From Bacillota bacterium (GTDB taxonomy: Bacteria > Bacillota > Clostridia > Peptostreptococcales > Anaerovoracaceae): DNA of 25,197 bases. Position numbers and translations under genes: made by a program. The stretch is taken from assembly GCA_016284575.1 (NCBI GenBank), contig JAEEPD010000091.1, forward strand, positions 1 to 25,197, given 5' to 3'. The notes under the pieces are model-generated. The model made no database searches. It was given only the letters and a program-made list of their open reading frames with translations, and was not told the DNA's origin. Positions 14,504 through 22,290 of this stretch are shown here, one piece after another. How positions within the stretch are numbered: the first letter of the stretch is position 1; each line of letters starts with the position of its first letter.

Positions 14504-15828
14504 ATGTCCTCCTTGTCGCTCTTCTCCCTGAAGACGAACTTTATCGAAGTGCCCTCAAAGCCGTAAGCCTCCCGGATCTTGTTCTCCAGATAGCGCGCAT
14601 AGGAGAAGTGCATTATCTTTCTGTCGTTGATGGAGAAGGAGATGAGGGGCGGCTTTACGCCTATCTGAGTGGCGAAGTATATCTTCAGCCTCTTGCCCTT
14701 GTCTGAGGGCGGGTTGTTCATGAGCATGGCATCCTGGATAAGGGCGTTCAGCTGGCCTGTGCCTATCCTCATGGCGCGGTTTTCAGCCACGGCCTTGGCA
14801 GTCCGAAGCACGGGAAGAAGCCGCTGCCCCTTCACGGCGGAGGTGAACATCACAGGAGCGTAGCTCATAAACTGCAGCTCGCCCTTGATCTTCCGCTCCA
14901 TGTCCCGCATGGTGTTGGTCTCTTTGACCACCAGGTCCCACTTGTTGACCACCACGATAATGCCCTTGCCAGCCTCGTGAGCCATGCCAACGATCTTCTT
15001 GTCCTGCTCGGAGAGGCCCTCCTCCGCGTCTATGACCATCAGAGCCACGTCGCAGCGCTCGATGGCTGCAATAGCACGGATGACGCTGTATTTCTCTATG
15101 TCGTCGGTTACCTTGCTGCGGCGGCGTATGCCGGCGGTATCTATCAGCACGTACTTGTCACCCTCGAATTCGAAGGGTGTGTCGATGGAATCCCGGGTGG
15201 TGCCTGAAATATTGCTTACGATGACCCTCTCCTCGCCCACGAAGGCGTTGACTATTGAAGATTTGCCCACGTTTGGTTTGCCGATGATGGCGATCTTTAT
15301 GGAGTCCTCGTCATCCTCAGCCTCCAGATCCTTGGGGAAGTGGGAGACGATAACGTCCAGCAGATCGCCCAGGCCCAGCTGATTGATGGAGGAGATGGGA
15401 TAGGGCTCGCCCAGCCCCAGCTCGTAGAAATCGTAAAGATTATCCTTTACCCTGGGGTTGTCCATCTTGTTGACCACAAGTATTACGTCCCGGCCGCGGG
15501 TGCGCAGCAGATCCGCCACGTCTATGTCCGCGCTGGTGAGGCCGTCCTTACCGTCCACCATAAAGAGGGTGACGTCAGCCATGTCCATGGCGATCTCCGC
15601 CTGGGCTCTCATCTGGGCAGGAATGACCTCCTCAGATTCGGGCTCGATGCCGCCGGTATCTATCAGAAAGAAATACTTGCCGGCCCACTCAGCCTCCGCC
15701 ATTATGCGGTCCCGGGTGACGCCCGGAGTATCCTCCACGATGGCCACATTTCGGCCTATTATTTTATTGAAAAAGCTGGATTTTCCCACATTCGGGCGGC
15801 CGACCACGGCCACGATGGGTTTACGCAT
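14500..15828 (-). CDS. der: Ribosome-associated GTPase Der (EngA)
   Basis: This is an essential tandem-GTPase for assembly of the 50S ribosomal subunit, 442 residues, a normal length. The first G domain has GRPNVGKSS (10-18), DTGG (57-60) and NKMD (120-123). The second has GKPNVGKSS (183-191), DTAG (230-233) and NKWD (295-298). A C-terminal KH-like domain (about 350-442) ends in EGTSIKFVFREK. An acidic linker (about 168-176) joins the two G domains. It is the first gene of the minus-strand operon, with AAGGAG upstream and a promoter at 15905-15933. Confidence 0.98.
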   Translation of the reverse strand: MRKPIVAVVGRPNVGKSSFFNKIIGRNVAIVEDTPGVTRDRIMAEAEWAGKYFFLIDTGGIEPESEEVIPAQMRAQAEIAMDMADVTLFMVDGKDGLTSADIDVADLLRTRGRDVILVVNKMDNPRVKDNLYDFYELGLGEPYPISSINQLGLGDLLDVIVSHFPKDLEAEDDEDSIKIAIIGKPNVGKSSIVNAFVGEERVIVSNISGTTRDSIDTPFEFEGDKYVLIDTAGIRRRSKVTDDIEKYSVIRAIAAIERCDVALMVIDAEEGLSEQDKKIVGMAHEAGKGIIVVVNKWDLVVKETNTMRDMERKIKGELQFMSYAPVMFTSAVKGQRLLPVLRTAKAVAENRAMRIGTGQLNALIQDAMLMNNPPSDKGKRLKIYFATQIGVKPPLISFSINDRKIMHFSYARYLENKIREAYGFEGTSIKFVFREKSDKEDI

Positions 15829-15904
15829 GTCTTTTCTCCTTGTTCGCGGTCTAGCCCTTCAGAGACAATTCAAAACCCTGAAAGGCATCTTTCAGTAACA
15901 ATAT

Positions 15905-15933
15905 ATTATGCCTTTTTTTACGCAGGATTTCAA
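15905..15933 (-). promoter_or_regulatory. Promoter of the der operon
   Basis: On the minus strand TTGAAA and CATAAT are separated by 17 bases, each box matching the sigma-A consensus in five of six positions. The spacer contains a run of seven A. Confidence 0.65.
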
Positions 15934-16048
15934 GGCTTCGGGGCACATGAAATGAAAGAAAAAACTGCAGCCAGTATTTCATCGAACCCAGCTGCTTTTC
16001 GCTCTAATGCTGCCCCGTCAGCGATAACGCGTTTTATTTCAATTATGT

Positions 16049-16077
16049 TTTCCATGTCCGAACCTTTGTGATATAAT
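16049..16077 (+). promoter_or_regulatory. Promoter of trkA-trkH
   Basis: TTTCCA and a perfect TATAAT are 17 bases apart, with TGa directly before the -10 box (extended -10). The start of transcription would be near 16084, about 20 bases before the trkA ATG, leaving room only for the AGGAGG site. Confidence 0.7.
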
Positions 16078-16104
16078 ATTTTAGTTTAATCAGGAGGTAT
16101 CTTT

Positions 16105-17448
16105 ATGAAGATCGCGCTGGTCGGAGCCGGCAAGTTCGGAACCGCAATCGTCAATGCCATGCTGGGCGGAAAAAACGAGGTCACTGTAATCGACAAGGAC
16201 CCGGAGCTTATCCAGCGGATAAGCGACCGCTATGATGTTTTCACCGTGCAGGATGATGCGCTGGACATCGATATTCTTAAAGCTATAGGAATAGATAAAT
16301 ACGATTATCTTGTTGCAGCCACCGAAAGCGACGAGATAAACATGATAGTCTGCAAGTTCGCCAAGGAGCTGGGCTGTCCCCAGACCATAGCAAGGGTCAG
16401 GGCTCCCAGGCACATGGAGCAGATGGACTTCATCAAGAGCAACATGCGGATAGACTACGCCATCAATCCGGACCAGATCTGCGCGGAGGAGATATTCCGC
16501 TACCTGACCCAGAAGTACAGGCTCAGTGGCGGACGCCACGTGTCCGGCCAGGTGGCCATACTGGAGTGCGAGATCGAAAAGGTGCCGGGCCTTGTGGGCA
16601 AGACCTTAAGAGAGGTGGGCCCCAAGCTCCCCGAGGTGCTGATCGCTGCAGTTTCAAGAAACGGCAAGGTCATAATCCCCAACGGCTCCACCATGCTGGC
16701 TGAGGGCGACACCCTCTATCTTATCGGCGCGGAGCGCAAGGTCAACCAGCTGGGCATCCGCATCAGACTGGCGGACAACACCACAACTATCAAGAAGGTC
16801 ATGATCGCCGGAGGCGGCAAGACGGGCTTTTACCTGGCCCGCATGCTGGAGGATTTCGGCGCCAGCATCAAGATCATAGAAAACGACAGGGAGCGCTGCG
16901 AATACCTTTCCCAGCAGCTGGAGAACGCTCTGGTGCTCAACGGCGATGCCACCGACACCAATCTGCTCAGGGAGGAGAATCTGGACGGCATGGACGCCTT
17001 CGTGGCCCTCACAGGCTTCGATGAAGAGAACCTGCTGCTCTCCCTCATCGCCAAGCAGCACGGTGTGGACGAGGTTGTCACCAAGATCAGCCGCACCAGC
17101 TACACTCCCCTGACCGAGACCCTGGGCGTGGATATGATCATCAACCCCATGGACATGTGCGCCACCTCCATACTGCGCTACGTGGAGAAGGACAATATAG
17201 TGCTCTTCAGTCAGGTCATCAACGGCCAGGCTGAGTTCCTGGAGATCTCAGCGGAAAAGGGCATGCCCCTTACTGAGAAGACCCTGACGGAGCTGGACAT
17301 TCCCCAGGGCGTGCTGATAGCCGCCGTTCACCGCAAGGGCGAGATCATAACCCCCAGAGGCGATACCCGCATCCAGCCGGGCGACAGGGTCATAATACTT
17401 GCCATGCTCTCCAGCGCTGCGGAGCTGGAAGGCCTGCTCAAGAGGTAG
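16105..17448 (+). CDS. trkA: Trk potassium uptake regulatory subunit TrkA (two RCK modules)
   Basis: This peripheral cytoplasmic subunit gates the TrkH potassium channel in response to NAD(H) or nucleotides. It has 447 residues, the full double-module length. Each half has an NAD-binding Rossmann fold (TrkA_N: G7-A-G9-K-F-G12 with D30, and G236-G-G238-K-T-G241) followed by a TrkA_C domain (about 146-215 and 375-447). AGGAGG lies seven bases before the ATG. trkH starts four bases after the stop codon, so the two are one transcript. Confidence 0.97.
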   Translation: MKIALVGAGKFGTAIVNAMLGGKNEVTVIDKDPELIQRISDRYDVFTVQDDALDIDILKAIGIDKYDYLVAATESDEINMIVCKFAKELGCPQTIARVRAPRHMEQMDFIKSNMRIDYAINPDQICAEEIFRYLTQKYRLSGGRHVSGQVAILECEIEKVPGLVGKTLREVGPKLPEVLIAAVSRNGKVIIPNGSTMLAEGDTLYLIGAERKVNQLGIRIRLADNTTTIKKVMIAGGGKTGFYLARMLEDFGASIKIIENDRERCEYLSQQLENALVLNGDATDTNLLREENLDGMDAFVALTGFDEENLLLSLIAKQHGVDEVVTKISRTSYTPLTETLGVDMIINPMDMCATSILRYVEKDNIVLFSQVINGQAEFLEISAEKGMPLTEKTLTELDIPQGVLIAAVHRKGEIITPRGDTRIQPGDRVIILAMLSSAAELEGLLKR

Positions 17449-17452
17449 CATC

Positions 17453-18928
17453 ATGGCACTGAACAGGAAACCCATCCTAAAAGTTTTATTCGTGGTGACC
17501 GCCCTCATAGGCGGCACCATGCTCATACCCCTGCTGGTCTGTCTCATCTACAGGGAGTTTCCGGCAGCAAAAGCCTTTGCCCTCTGCGCCATCCCCATGA
17601 TGGCTGTTGGCATCACAGGCGAGAGGCTCATCCCGAAGATCAATTCCAACGAGATACGCATAAGGGAGGGCTTCTTTATCGTAGGCTTTTCCTGGCTTCT
17701 GATGTCTCTTCTGGGAGCCCTGCCCTTTGTTATCGCAGGGGAGATCCCCAGCGTGGTGGACGCGTATTTTGAGATGGCCTCGGGCTTTACCACCACAGGA
17801 TCCACCATACTTACGGACATCGAAGCCCTGTCCAAGGGCATGCTCTTCTGGCGCTCCTTCACCCACTGGCTGGGAGGCATGGGCATACTGGTGCTCACCA
17901 TCGCCCTGCTGCCGGTGCTCGGCATTGGCGGCCAGCGCATAATGCGGGCTGAGACCACCGGTCCGACCATGGACAAGATATCCTTCACCATCAACGATTC
18001 TGCCCGCAGGCTCTACCTCACCTACGCAGGCATGACCATACTGGAGGTCCTGCTGCTCTGCCTGGGCGGCATGAGCCTCTACGACTCCCTGGTCCAAACC
18101 TTCGGCACCGTGGGCACCGGCGGCTTCTCCTGCTACGCAGACAGCGTGGGAGCCTTCCACAGCCCCTATGCGGAGTACGTCATCGGCATTTTCATGATGC
18201 TGGCAGGCATCAACTTCTCCCTGCACTACACCGCCGTCACAGGCGGAATGACCGGGCTCAAGGCTATGCTTAAGGACTCGGAGCTTCGCTTTTATGTGGG
18301 AACCATAGGCGTGTCCACCCTTTTCATCACCGTAATGCTGCTGGTAAAGAACTTCACCTCCAGCGTGGAGGAGGCCTTCCGCCTCAGCTTTTTCGAGGTC
18401 AGCTCCATCATCACCACCACAGGCTACGGCACCGCAGATTCGGATCTGTGGCCCCTCAGCGTAAAAATGCTACTGCTTCTTCTGATGCTGATGGGCGGCT
18501 GCGCTGGCTCCACCGGCGGCGGCATGAAGGTGATCCGCGTGATGATAGGTCTTAAGGCTGTAAAGAGAGCCTTTGCCCAGAGGCTGCACCCCAAGGCAGT
18601 GATGCCTGTTCGCATCGGCAGAAAGCCCATTCCCGAAAGCACCATCAGCTCTGTGATGGCCTTCATCGTCCTCTACATGCTGACCCTTGGGATAAGCATA
18701 TTCATCATAAGCTTCGAGGACGTGAGCTTCATGACGGCGCTCAGCTCCGTGGTTGCCTGCGTAAGCAATATAGGCCCGGGCTTTGATGCTGTGGGCGCCA
18801 CAGGAAACTTCGCCTTCTTCTCGGACTTTTCCAAGATACTGCTGTCGGTCCTTATGATAGCCGGCCGCCTGGAGCTCTTCACCATCTTCCTGCTCTTTAC
18901 CCCGAGGTTCTGGAGCAGCGACAAGTAA
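17453..18928 (+). CDS. trkH: Trk potassium uptake channel subunit TrkH
   Basis: This membrane protein carries K+ inward. It has 491 residues in four M1-P-M2-like repeats. The filter-like pore segments are visible in order: GFTTTG (111-116), GTVGTGGF (218-225), TTTGYG (321-326) and SNIGPGF (438-444). The family-typical THWLGGMGI and the C-terminal MIAGRLELFT are also present. The start at 17453 is chosen over an 18-residue longer frame inside trkA because AGAGG lies just before it, MALNRK begins the usual N-terminus, and the gap to trkA is four bases. It pairs with TrkA and is followed by a bidirectional terminator. Confidence 0.97.
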   Translation: MALNRKPILKVLFVVTALIGGTMLIPLLVCLIYREFPAAKAFALCAIPMMAVGITGERLIPKINSNEIRIREGFFIVGFSWLLMSLLGALPFVIAGEIPSVVDAYFEMASGFTTTGSTILTDIEALSKGMLFWRSFTHWLGGMGILVLTIALLPVLGIGGQRIMRAETTGPTMDKISFTINDSARRLYLTYAGMTILEVLLLCLGGMSLYDSLVQTFGTVGTGGFSCYADSVGAFHSPYAEYVIGIFMMLAGINFSLHYTAVTGGMTGLKAMLKDSELRFYVGTIGVSTLFITVMLLVKNFTSSVEEAFRLSFFEVSSIITTTGYGTADSDLWPLSVKMLLLLLMLMGGCAGSTGGGMKVIRVMIGLKAVKRAFAQRLHPKAVMPVRIGRKPIPESTISSVMAFIVLYMLTLGISIFIISFEDVSFMTALSSVVACVSNIGPGFDAVGATGNFAFFSDFSKILLSVLMIAGRLELFTIFLLFTPRFWSSDK

Positions 18929-18949
18929 AGCTTCATAAAATGCAAATAC

Positions 18950-18978
18950 AAAAGCAGGCACCATCGATGCCTGCTTTT
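18950..18978. terminator. Bidirectional intrinsic terminator between trkH and the 221-residue gene
   Basis: AAAAGCAGGCA (18950-18960) pairs with TGCCTGCTTTT (18968-18978) across a 7-base loop. The T-run follows on the plus strand. On the minus strand TTTTGTATTT follows, so the element can stop both convergent transcripts. A second GC hairpin without a U-tract (18994-19008) lies between it and the end of the minus-strand gene. Confidence 0.85.
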
Positions 18979-19031
18979 CAAATGCCTCTGTAAGGCCCGC
19001 AGCGGGCCCTCTGACGCGTTTTATTGCAGTT

Positions 19032-19697
19032 TTAAGGTTCCAGTACCTCTTCCTCGAAGATCTCGTCCAGGATGCTTTCCTCATCGGGCACAGGATCGTC
19101 AGTGAAGACCTCCTTGAAGATGACCTTGATGCTGGCCATCTGGGCAGCATCCGTCTTGGCCTCCCGAAGATCGTTCCGCTCAAACCATGCGCAGTCCAGG
19201 AACTCCCACAGAAAGAACCAGAAGAACAGCGCCAGGGCCTCGTAAAGAGTCTCTGTCAGCTTGCCGCCTATCATGAAGAGGATGACCGTAAACAGCAACC
19301 CGCAGACCAGAAGCACCAGGGACTTGCTGGTGTTGCGTTCCAGGTCCAGCTGGGTGTCGCCCATCTTAAGAGCATAGTAATCCGCCACCGCGTCCTCTAT
19401 CTTCTGCTTTTCCCGCCTGGAGAAGTGATGTCCGCAGATCTCAAGAACTATGGGATATTCGGTGGGAACGTAGATGGCATTGCTCTCCACGAATCTTGTG
19501 AAGGGCTCGCTCAGCCACTCGTAGCCGTCAACGGAATAGGGATCGATGATATCGTAGTAGCCGCTGACATTGCAAGAAATGTAGGCAAGTCCGTTCTCAA
19601 CGTAAAAATCCTTGATGTACTTGCTTACATCCACTCTTTTCTGACTGAACTGTTTTAAGTTTTGCCTGAGCCTTCGGCTCTGTTTTTTACTAGCCAT
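19032..19697 (-). CDS. Unrecognised membrane protein with two helices and an acidic tail
   Basis: This is a 221-residue protein that I do not recognise. It has a very basic N-terminus (residues 1-21), a soluble domain (about 22-120, containing two adjacent His at 90-91), two membrane helices (about 125-143 and 149-170), and a C-terminal cytoplasmic-like tail with a strongly acidic end (about 200-219). It is the last gene of the PAP2-ppiB operon and its start overlaps the preceding GNAT-like gene by eight bases. That gene also ends in two membrane helices, so the two products may act together at the membrane. That is inference. Confidence 0.75.
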   Translation of the reverse strand: MASKKQSRRLRQNLKQFSQKRVDVSKYIKDFYVENGLAYISCNVSGYYDIIDPYSVDGYEWLSEPFTRFVESNAIYVPTEYPIVLEICGHHFSRREKQKIEDAVADYYALKMGDTQLDLERNTSKSLVLLVCGLLFTVILFMIGGKLTETLYEALALFFWFFLWEFLDCAWFERNDLREAKTDAAQMASIKVIFKEVFTDDPVPDEESILDEIFEEEVLEP

Positions 19698-20262
19698 TGT
19701 CTTTTATAGAATCGAGATAACGCCTTCTTGCTTCCAGGGCTCTGCTCAGCTTTTTCTGCTCGGAAAACTCCAGAGCGACGCCAATGGCAAAGCCCAGCAC
19801 CGCGCCAGCAATGCTGAACACCCAGTGTCTGTTCATAAGCTGCTCCCAGAAAATGCCCACCGCAAAGCCTGTAACGCCGTAGATCCAGCGCCAGGGGGTT
19901 AGGGCCTTCCACTTAAGAAGCTGCTTTCCTTCGGGATTCTCGCCGTCATCCGCCCAGCCGAACTGCCTGAAGAACTTTTCCTCATCCTCGTTCACCACCG
20001 TAGTGTGAAGGAAAAAAAGATCCTTTCTTCTGCTGTAAGCCCAGCTCAGGAAGCCCTGAAGAGCCTCCTTTGCGATGCCGTTCTCAAGATTCTCCTTGGG
20101 GAAATCGTGCTGCAGCTCTGTCTCTCCGTATTTGATGTCACCGAAAAAGCAGAGCCTTCCCTCCAGCTCATCGCTGCCCTTTTTATAGACCTCCCAGGGC
20201 TGGGACCAGAGCTCCTCATCCGCAGGGGAAACGAGTCTGAGATGCCTTGTTCCAAATTCCAT
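19690..20262 (-). CDS. GNAT-like domain fused to two membrane helices
   Basis: This 190-residue protein's first 105 residues resemble the RimJ/RimL branch of GNAT acetyltransferases: LRLVSPAD at the start, a strand with FFGDIKYG, a motif-A-like ENLENGIAKEALQGFLSWAY (about 57-76), and NEDEEKFFRQFGW (91-103) where family members have N-x-x-S-x-x-x-x-x-x-x-G-F. The acetyl-CoA loop is degenerate (NGIA rather than RGxGxA), so activity is uncertain. Two membrane helices (about 123-140 and 146-165) and a charged C-terminus follow. The start is three bases after the ppiB stop with a weak ribosome site. The match is by eye and should be treated as provisional. Confidence 0.7.
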   Translation of the reverse strand: MEFGTRHLRLVSPADEELWSQPWEVYKKGSDELEGRLCFFGDIKYGETELQHDFPKENLENGIAKEALQGFLSWAYSRRKDLFFLHTTVVNEDEEKFFRQFGWADDGENPEGKQLLKWKALTPWRWIYGVTGFAVGIFWEQLMNRHWVFSIAGAVLGFAIGVALEFSEQKKLSRALEARRRYLDSIKDNG

Positions 20263-20265
20263 AGT

Positions 20266-20742
20266 CTACTCTACTTTAATGCTCTTGATGATCTGATCGT
20301 CCAGCGGGCAGTCTCTGAAGTTTGTGGGGGTGCCGACTATCCTGTCTGCGGCTTCCATGCCCTCGGTAACCTTTCCAAATGCCGCGTACTGGCCGTCAAG
20401 ATGGGGCGCGTCGGCGACCATGATGAAGAACTGGGAGCCGGCGGAGTCGGGGTTCATGGCCCTTGCCATGGAGATGACGCCGCGGGTGTGCTTAAGATCG
20501 TTCTTTACGCCGTTGGCGCTGAATTCGCCCTTGATCTGGTATCCGGGGCCGCCGGTGCCGTTGCCCAGAGGGCAGCCGCCCTGGATCATGAAGCCGGGGA
20601 TGACTCTGTGGAACTTGAGTCCGTCGTAGAAGCCCTTGTTTGCCAGCTTTTCAAAGTTTTCAACGGTGATGGGAGCCACGTCCTCGTAGAGCTCACCCTT
20701 CATGATGTCGCCGTTTTCCATTTCTATTGTGAATGTTTTCAT
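20266..20742 (-). CDS. ppiB: Peptidyl-prolyl cis-trans isomerase, cyclophilin type
   Basis: This cytoplasmic cyclophilin catalyses proline cis-trans isomerisation and helps folding. It has 158 residues, short and single-domain, with no signal peptide. The catalytic arginine is R46 in FHRVIPGFMIQGG, and Q54, S103-Q104-F-F106 and HLDGQYAAFG (114-123) complete the active site. The tryptophan that confers strong cyclosporin binding in human CypA is replaced by H114, as is usual in bacteria. AAGGAG is seven bases upstream. It lies 14 bases after the PAP2 gene. Confidence 0.96.
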   Translation of the reverse strand: MKTFTIEMENGDIMKGELYEDVAPITVENFEKLANKGFYDGLKFHRVIPGFMIQGGCPLGNGTGGPGYQIKGEFSANGVKNDLKHTRGVISMARAMNPDSAGSQFFIMVADAPHLDGQYAAFGKVTEGMEAADRIVGTPTNFRDCPLDDQIIKSIKVE

Positions 20743-20756
20743 GTTTATCTCCTTTA

Positions 20757-21683
20757 TCAGAACTTGTCAGCCTGTGTTTTATCAAAGAATTTGAATGCCA
20801 TGGGGTAGATGGCTATGTCAACGAAGGAAACCACTGCGTAGCGGGCGGTGCGGACCAGCATGGCTGCCATGGAGCCATTGGACAGGAACTCGCTGGAAAA
20901 TGGCAGCTTCAGCACAGCGTTGAGGCCTACAAAGATGGCCAGACCGCAGACCAGGCGGATGACGCACATCACAGGTCTTCTGGTGCTTGCAAAGTTCACG
21001 TACTTTTTCTCGAAAAGGAAGCCTCCGAAAATGCCTATCATAAGACCAAGCCCGGTGAAGTAGTCGTTGCTGCTGCAGTAGAAGATGCCTGGGATGCTTA
21101 CAAGAAGCAGCAGGCCGTACATTTTAGCCTCTCCGAGCCGCCCTCTGAGGAAGCAGTTGATTCCGATGATGACCGAGCCTAAAAGCCAGCCGCAGAGCAC
21201 GTCCGTCACGAAGTGGACGCCCACGAAGAACCTGGAAAAGCCTATTAAAAACAGCAGAACGCAGGCCAAAGCCCAGAATTTCTTATCCTTTTTCCACACC
21301 GCCAGGGACCCGTATACCGCCGTTCCGTTGGTGGAGTGTCCGCTGGGGAAGGAAAAGCCCTGAGCCGCTATGTCGTAGATGTCCGCGTCCCCGTCCACGG
21401 GCCGCAGGCATTTGATGTCCGGGTTATCGAAATAGGGCCGCCTTCTGAGGAACACATTCTTTACCATGGGATTGAAGACCACGCCCATGGCCACGCTGGT
21501 CCCCACGAACTTGCCGAATTCCTTGTCCCAGCACCAGTATAAAAAACCGAGTATGGCGATAAGGATGACCTCTTCGCCGAAGGCTGAAAAGAAGGAGATC
21601 ACAGAGGTGGCGGAGCCGCCAAGAGCCTGCTGCAGCCATTCCTGAAGTGATACTTCCCAGCCGAAATAAAATACATTGCCCAT
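20757..21683 (-). CDS. PAP2-family membrane phosphatase
   Basis: This 308-residue membrane protein has the three phosphatase signatures of the PAP2 superfamily: K75 to R82-P83 (KNVFLRRRP), PSGH (113-116) in FPSGHST, and S150-R151 to H157 and D161 (SRFFVGVHFVTD). Such enzymes remove phosphate from lipid phosphates such as undecaprenyl pyrophosphate, phosphatidate or phosphatidylglycerolphosphate. The substrate cannot be told apart here. It is longer than a minimal PAP2 protein, with about four extra helices after the catalytic core (170-290). AAGGAGG precedes the start. It is the first gene of a four-gene operon with ppiB and the two small membrane-linked proteins. Confidence 0.93.
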   Translation of the reverse strand: MGNVFYFGWEVSLQEWLQQALGGSATSVISFFSAFGEEVILIAILGFLYWCWDKEFGKFVGTSVAMGVVFNPMVKNVFLRRRPYFDNPDIKCLRPVDGDADIYDIAAQGFSFPSGHSTNGTAVYGSLAVWKKDKKFWALACVLLFLIGFSRFFVGVHFVTDVLCGWLLGSVIIGINCFLRGRLGEAKMYGLLLLVSIPGIFYCSSNDYFTGLGLMIGIFGGFLFEKKYVNFASTRRPVMCVIRLVCGLAIFVGLNAVLKLPFSSEFLSNGSMAAMLVRTARYAVVSFVDIAIYPMAFKFFDKTQADKF

Positions 21684-21708
21684 AGAGAGCCTCCTTACAT
21701 AACAATTT

Positions 21709-21714
21709 ATTTTA
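21709..21714 (-). promoter_or_regulatory. Extended -10 promoter of the PAP2 operon
   Basis: On the minus strand TGcTAAAAT is an extended -10 element, 25 bases upstream of the ATG at 21683. The region where a -35 box is expected (TTTTAT) is poor, which an extended -10 can compensate for. Confidence 0.5.
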
Positions 21715-21750
21715 GCACAGCAGCCCTCGGAATAAAAGAAAAATCATACT

Positions 21751-21777
21751 AAAACCCGGCTCCTTGCGAAGCCGGGT
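21751..21777 (-). terminator. Intrinsic terminator after the DUF1508 gene
   Basis: On the minus strand ACCCGGCT and AGCCGGGT form an 8-base stem with an 8-base loop, followed by TTT and then AGTATGATTTTTC. It lies 21 bases after the stop codon and separates this gene from the PAP2 operon. Confidence 0.8.
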
Positions 21778-21798
21778 CTTCTGCTGTTTAAGTATTGA

Positions 21799-22179
21799 TT
21801 ATTCGTCAAGAACAACTGTCTCGGAATCTGCAGCATTCTTTCTGATGGACTCGATGCCCTTCAGGCAGCTTGCCTTTGCCTTGTAGCCTTCGCCTCTTCC
21901 GATGATCTCGCCGTTGCCTGCCTTAAGGCGATAGCGGATCTCGCCGCCCTTATCCTTATATACCTCGAACTTGGGGTTCTTCTGGGTCTCGAAGCCCTCT
22001 ACTGTCTGATCCTCAAGAGCAGCGATGGGAGCGTTCTTTGCAACGCTGGCCACACCGTTCTTGCAGGCATCCAGAGAGGTATAGGTCTCGGAAGCCTGAA
22101 GGATGACTTCGCCGTTGCCGGCCTTCAGATTGAATGTGAATTCTCCGTTCTTGGACGGTTTGATAACAAATTTGCCCAT
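21799..22179 (-). CDS. DUF1508 (YegP-like) two-repeat protein
   Basis: This small cytoplasmic protein of 126 residues has two tandem DUF1508/UPF0339 repeats. The repeat core is FNLKAGNGEVI at residues 16-26 and YRLKAGNGEII at 83-93, each followed by a helical segment with a conserved Cys-Lys-x-Gly (39-42 and 105-108). The molecular role of the family is not established. The fold is a small beta-beta-beta-alpha unit. AGGAGG lies six to seven bases upstream. It has its own promoter and terminator, so it is a single-gene transcript, unlike its neighbours. Confidence 0.92.
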   Translation of the reverse strand: MGKFVIKPSKNGEFTFNLKAGNGEVILQASETYTSLDACKNGVASVAKNAPIAALEDQTVEGFETQKNPKFEVYKDKGGEIRYRLKAGNGEIIGRGEGYKAKASCLKGIESIRKNAADSETVVLDE

Positions 22180-22222
22180 TGGTTTACCTCCTGATAAGGT
22201 CCTTAGTTAATTTGGATAATTA

Positions 22223-22252
22223 ATTATAGCTCAAATGAGCACAAGAAGTAAA
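22223..22252 (-). promoter_or_regulatory. Promoter of the DUF1508 gene with inverted repeat in the spacer
   Basis: On the minus strand TTTACT (22252-22247), an 18-base spacer and TATAAT (22228-22223) form the promoter. The spacer contains GCTCATTTGAGC (22240-22229), a 5-base-arm inverted repeat abutting the -10 box, a position where a repressor could act. A second perfect -35 word, TTGACA (22274-22269), lies further upstream without a matching -10 at normal distance. Confidence 0.55.
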
Positions 22253-22290
22253 GAAAATCAGCACAAATTGTCAATATTTTTTCAATTCCT

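Larger units (their letters stand above)
15829..16104. promoter_or_regulatory. Divergent promoter region between der and trkA
   Basis: This 276-base gap holds one promoter for each side and no supported gene. The der promoter on the minus strand is TTGAAA (15933-15928), a 17-base spacer and CATAAT (15910-15905), leaving a leader of about 70 bases. The trkA promoter on the plus strand is TTTCCA (16049-16054), a 17-base spacer and TATAAT (16072-16077) with an extended -10 TG at 16069-16070. An open frame crossing the gap on the plus strand is antisense to der and is not supported. Confidence 0.6.

Noticed and set aside
15340..16071. Plus-strand open frame of 243 codons running from within der across the der-trkA gap
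   Set aside because: Most of it is antisense to der, it overlaps the trkA promoter, and its composition is not protein-like.
18994..19008. GGCCCG-CAG-CGGGCC hairpin as a separate terminator
   Set aside because: No U-tract follows it on either strand. The nearby element at 18950-18978 is a much better terminator.
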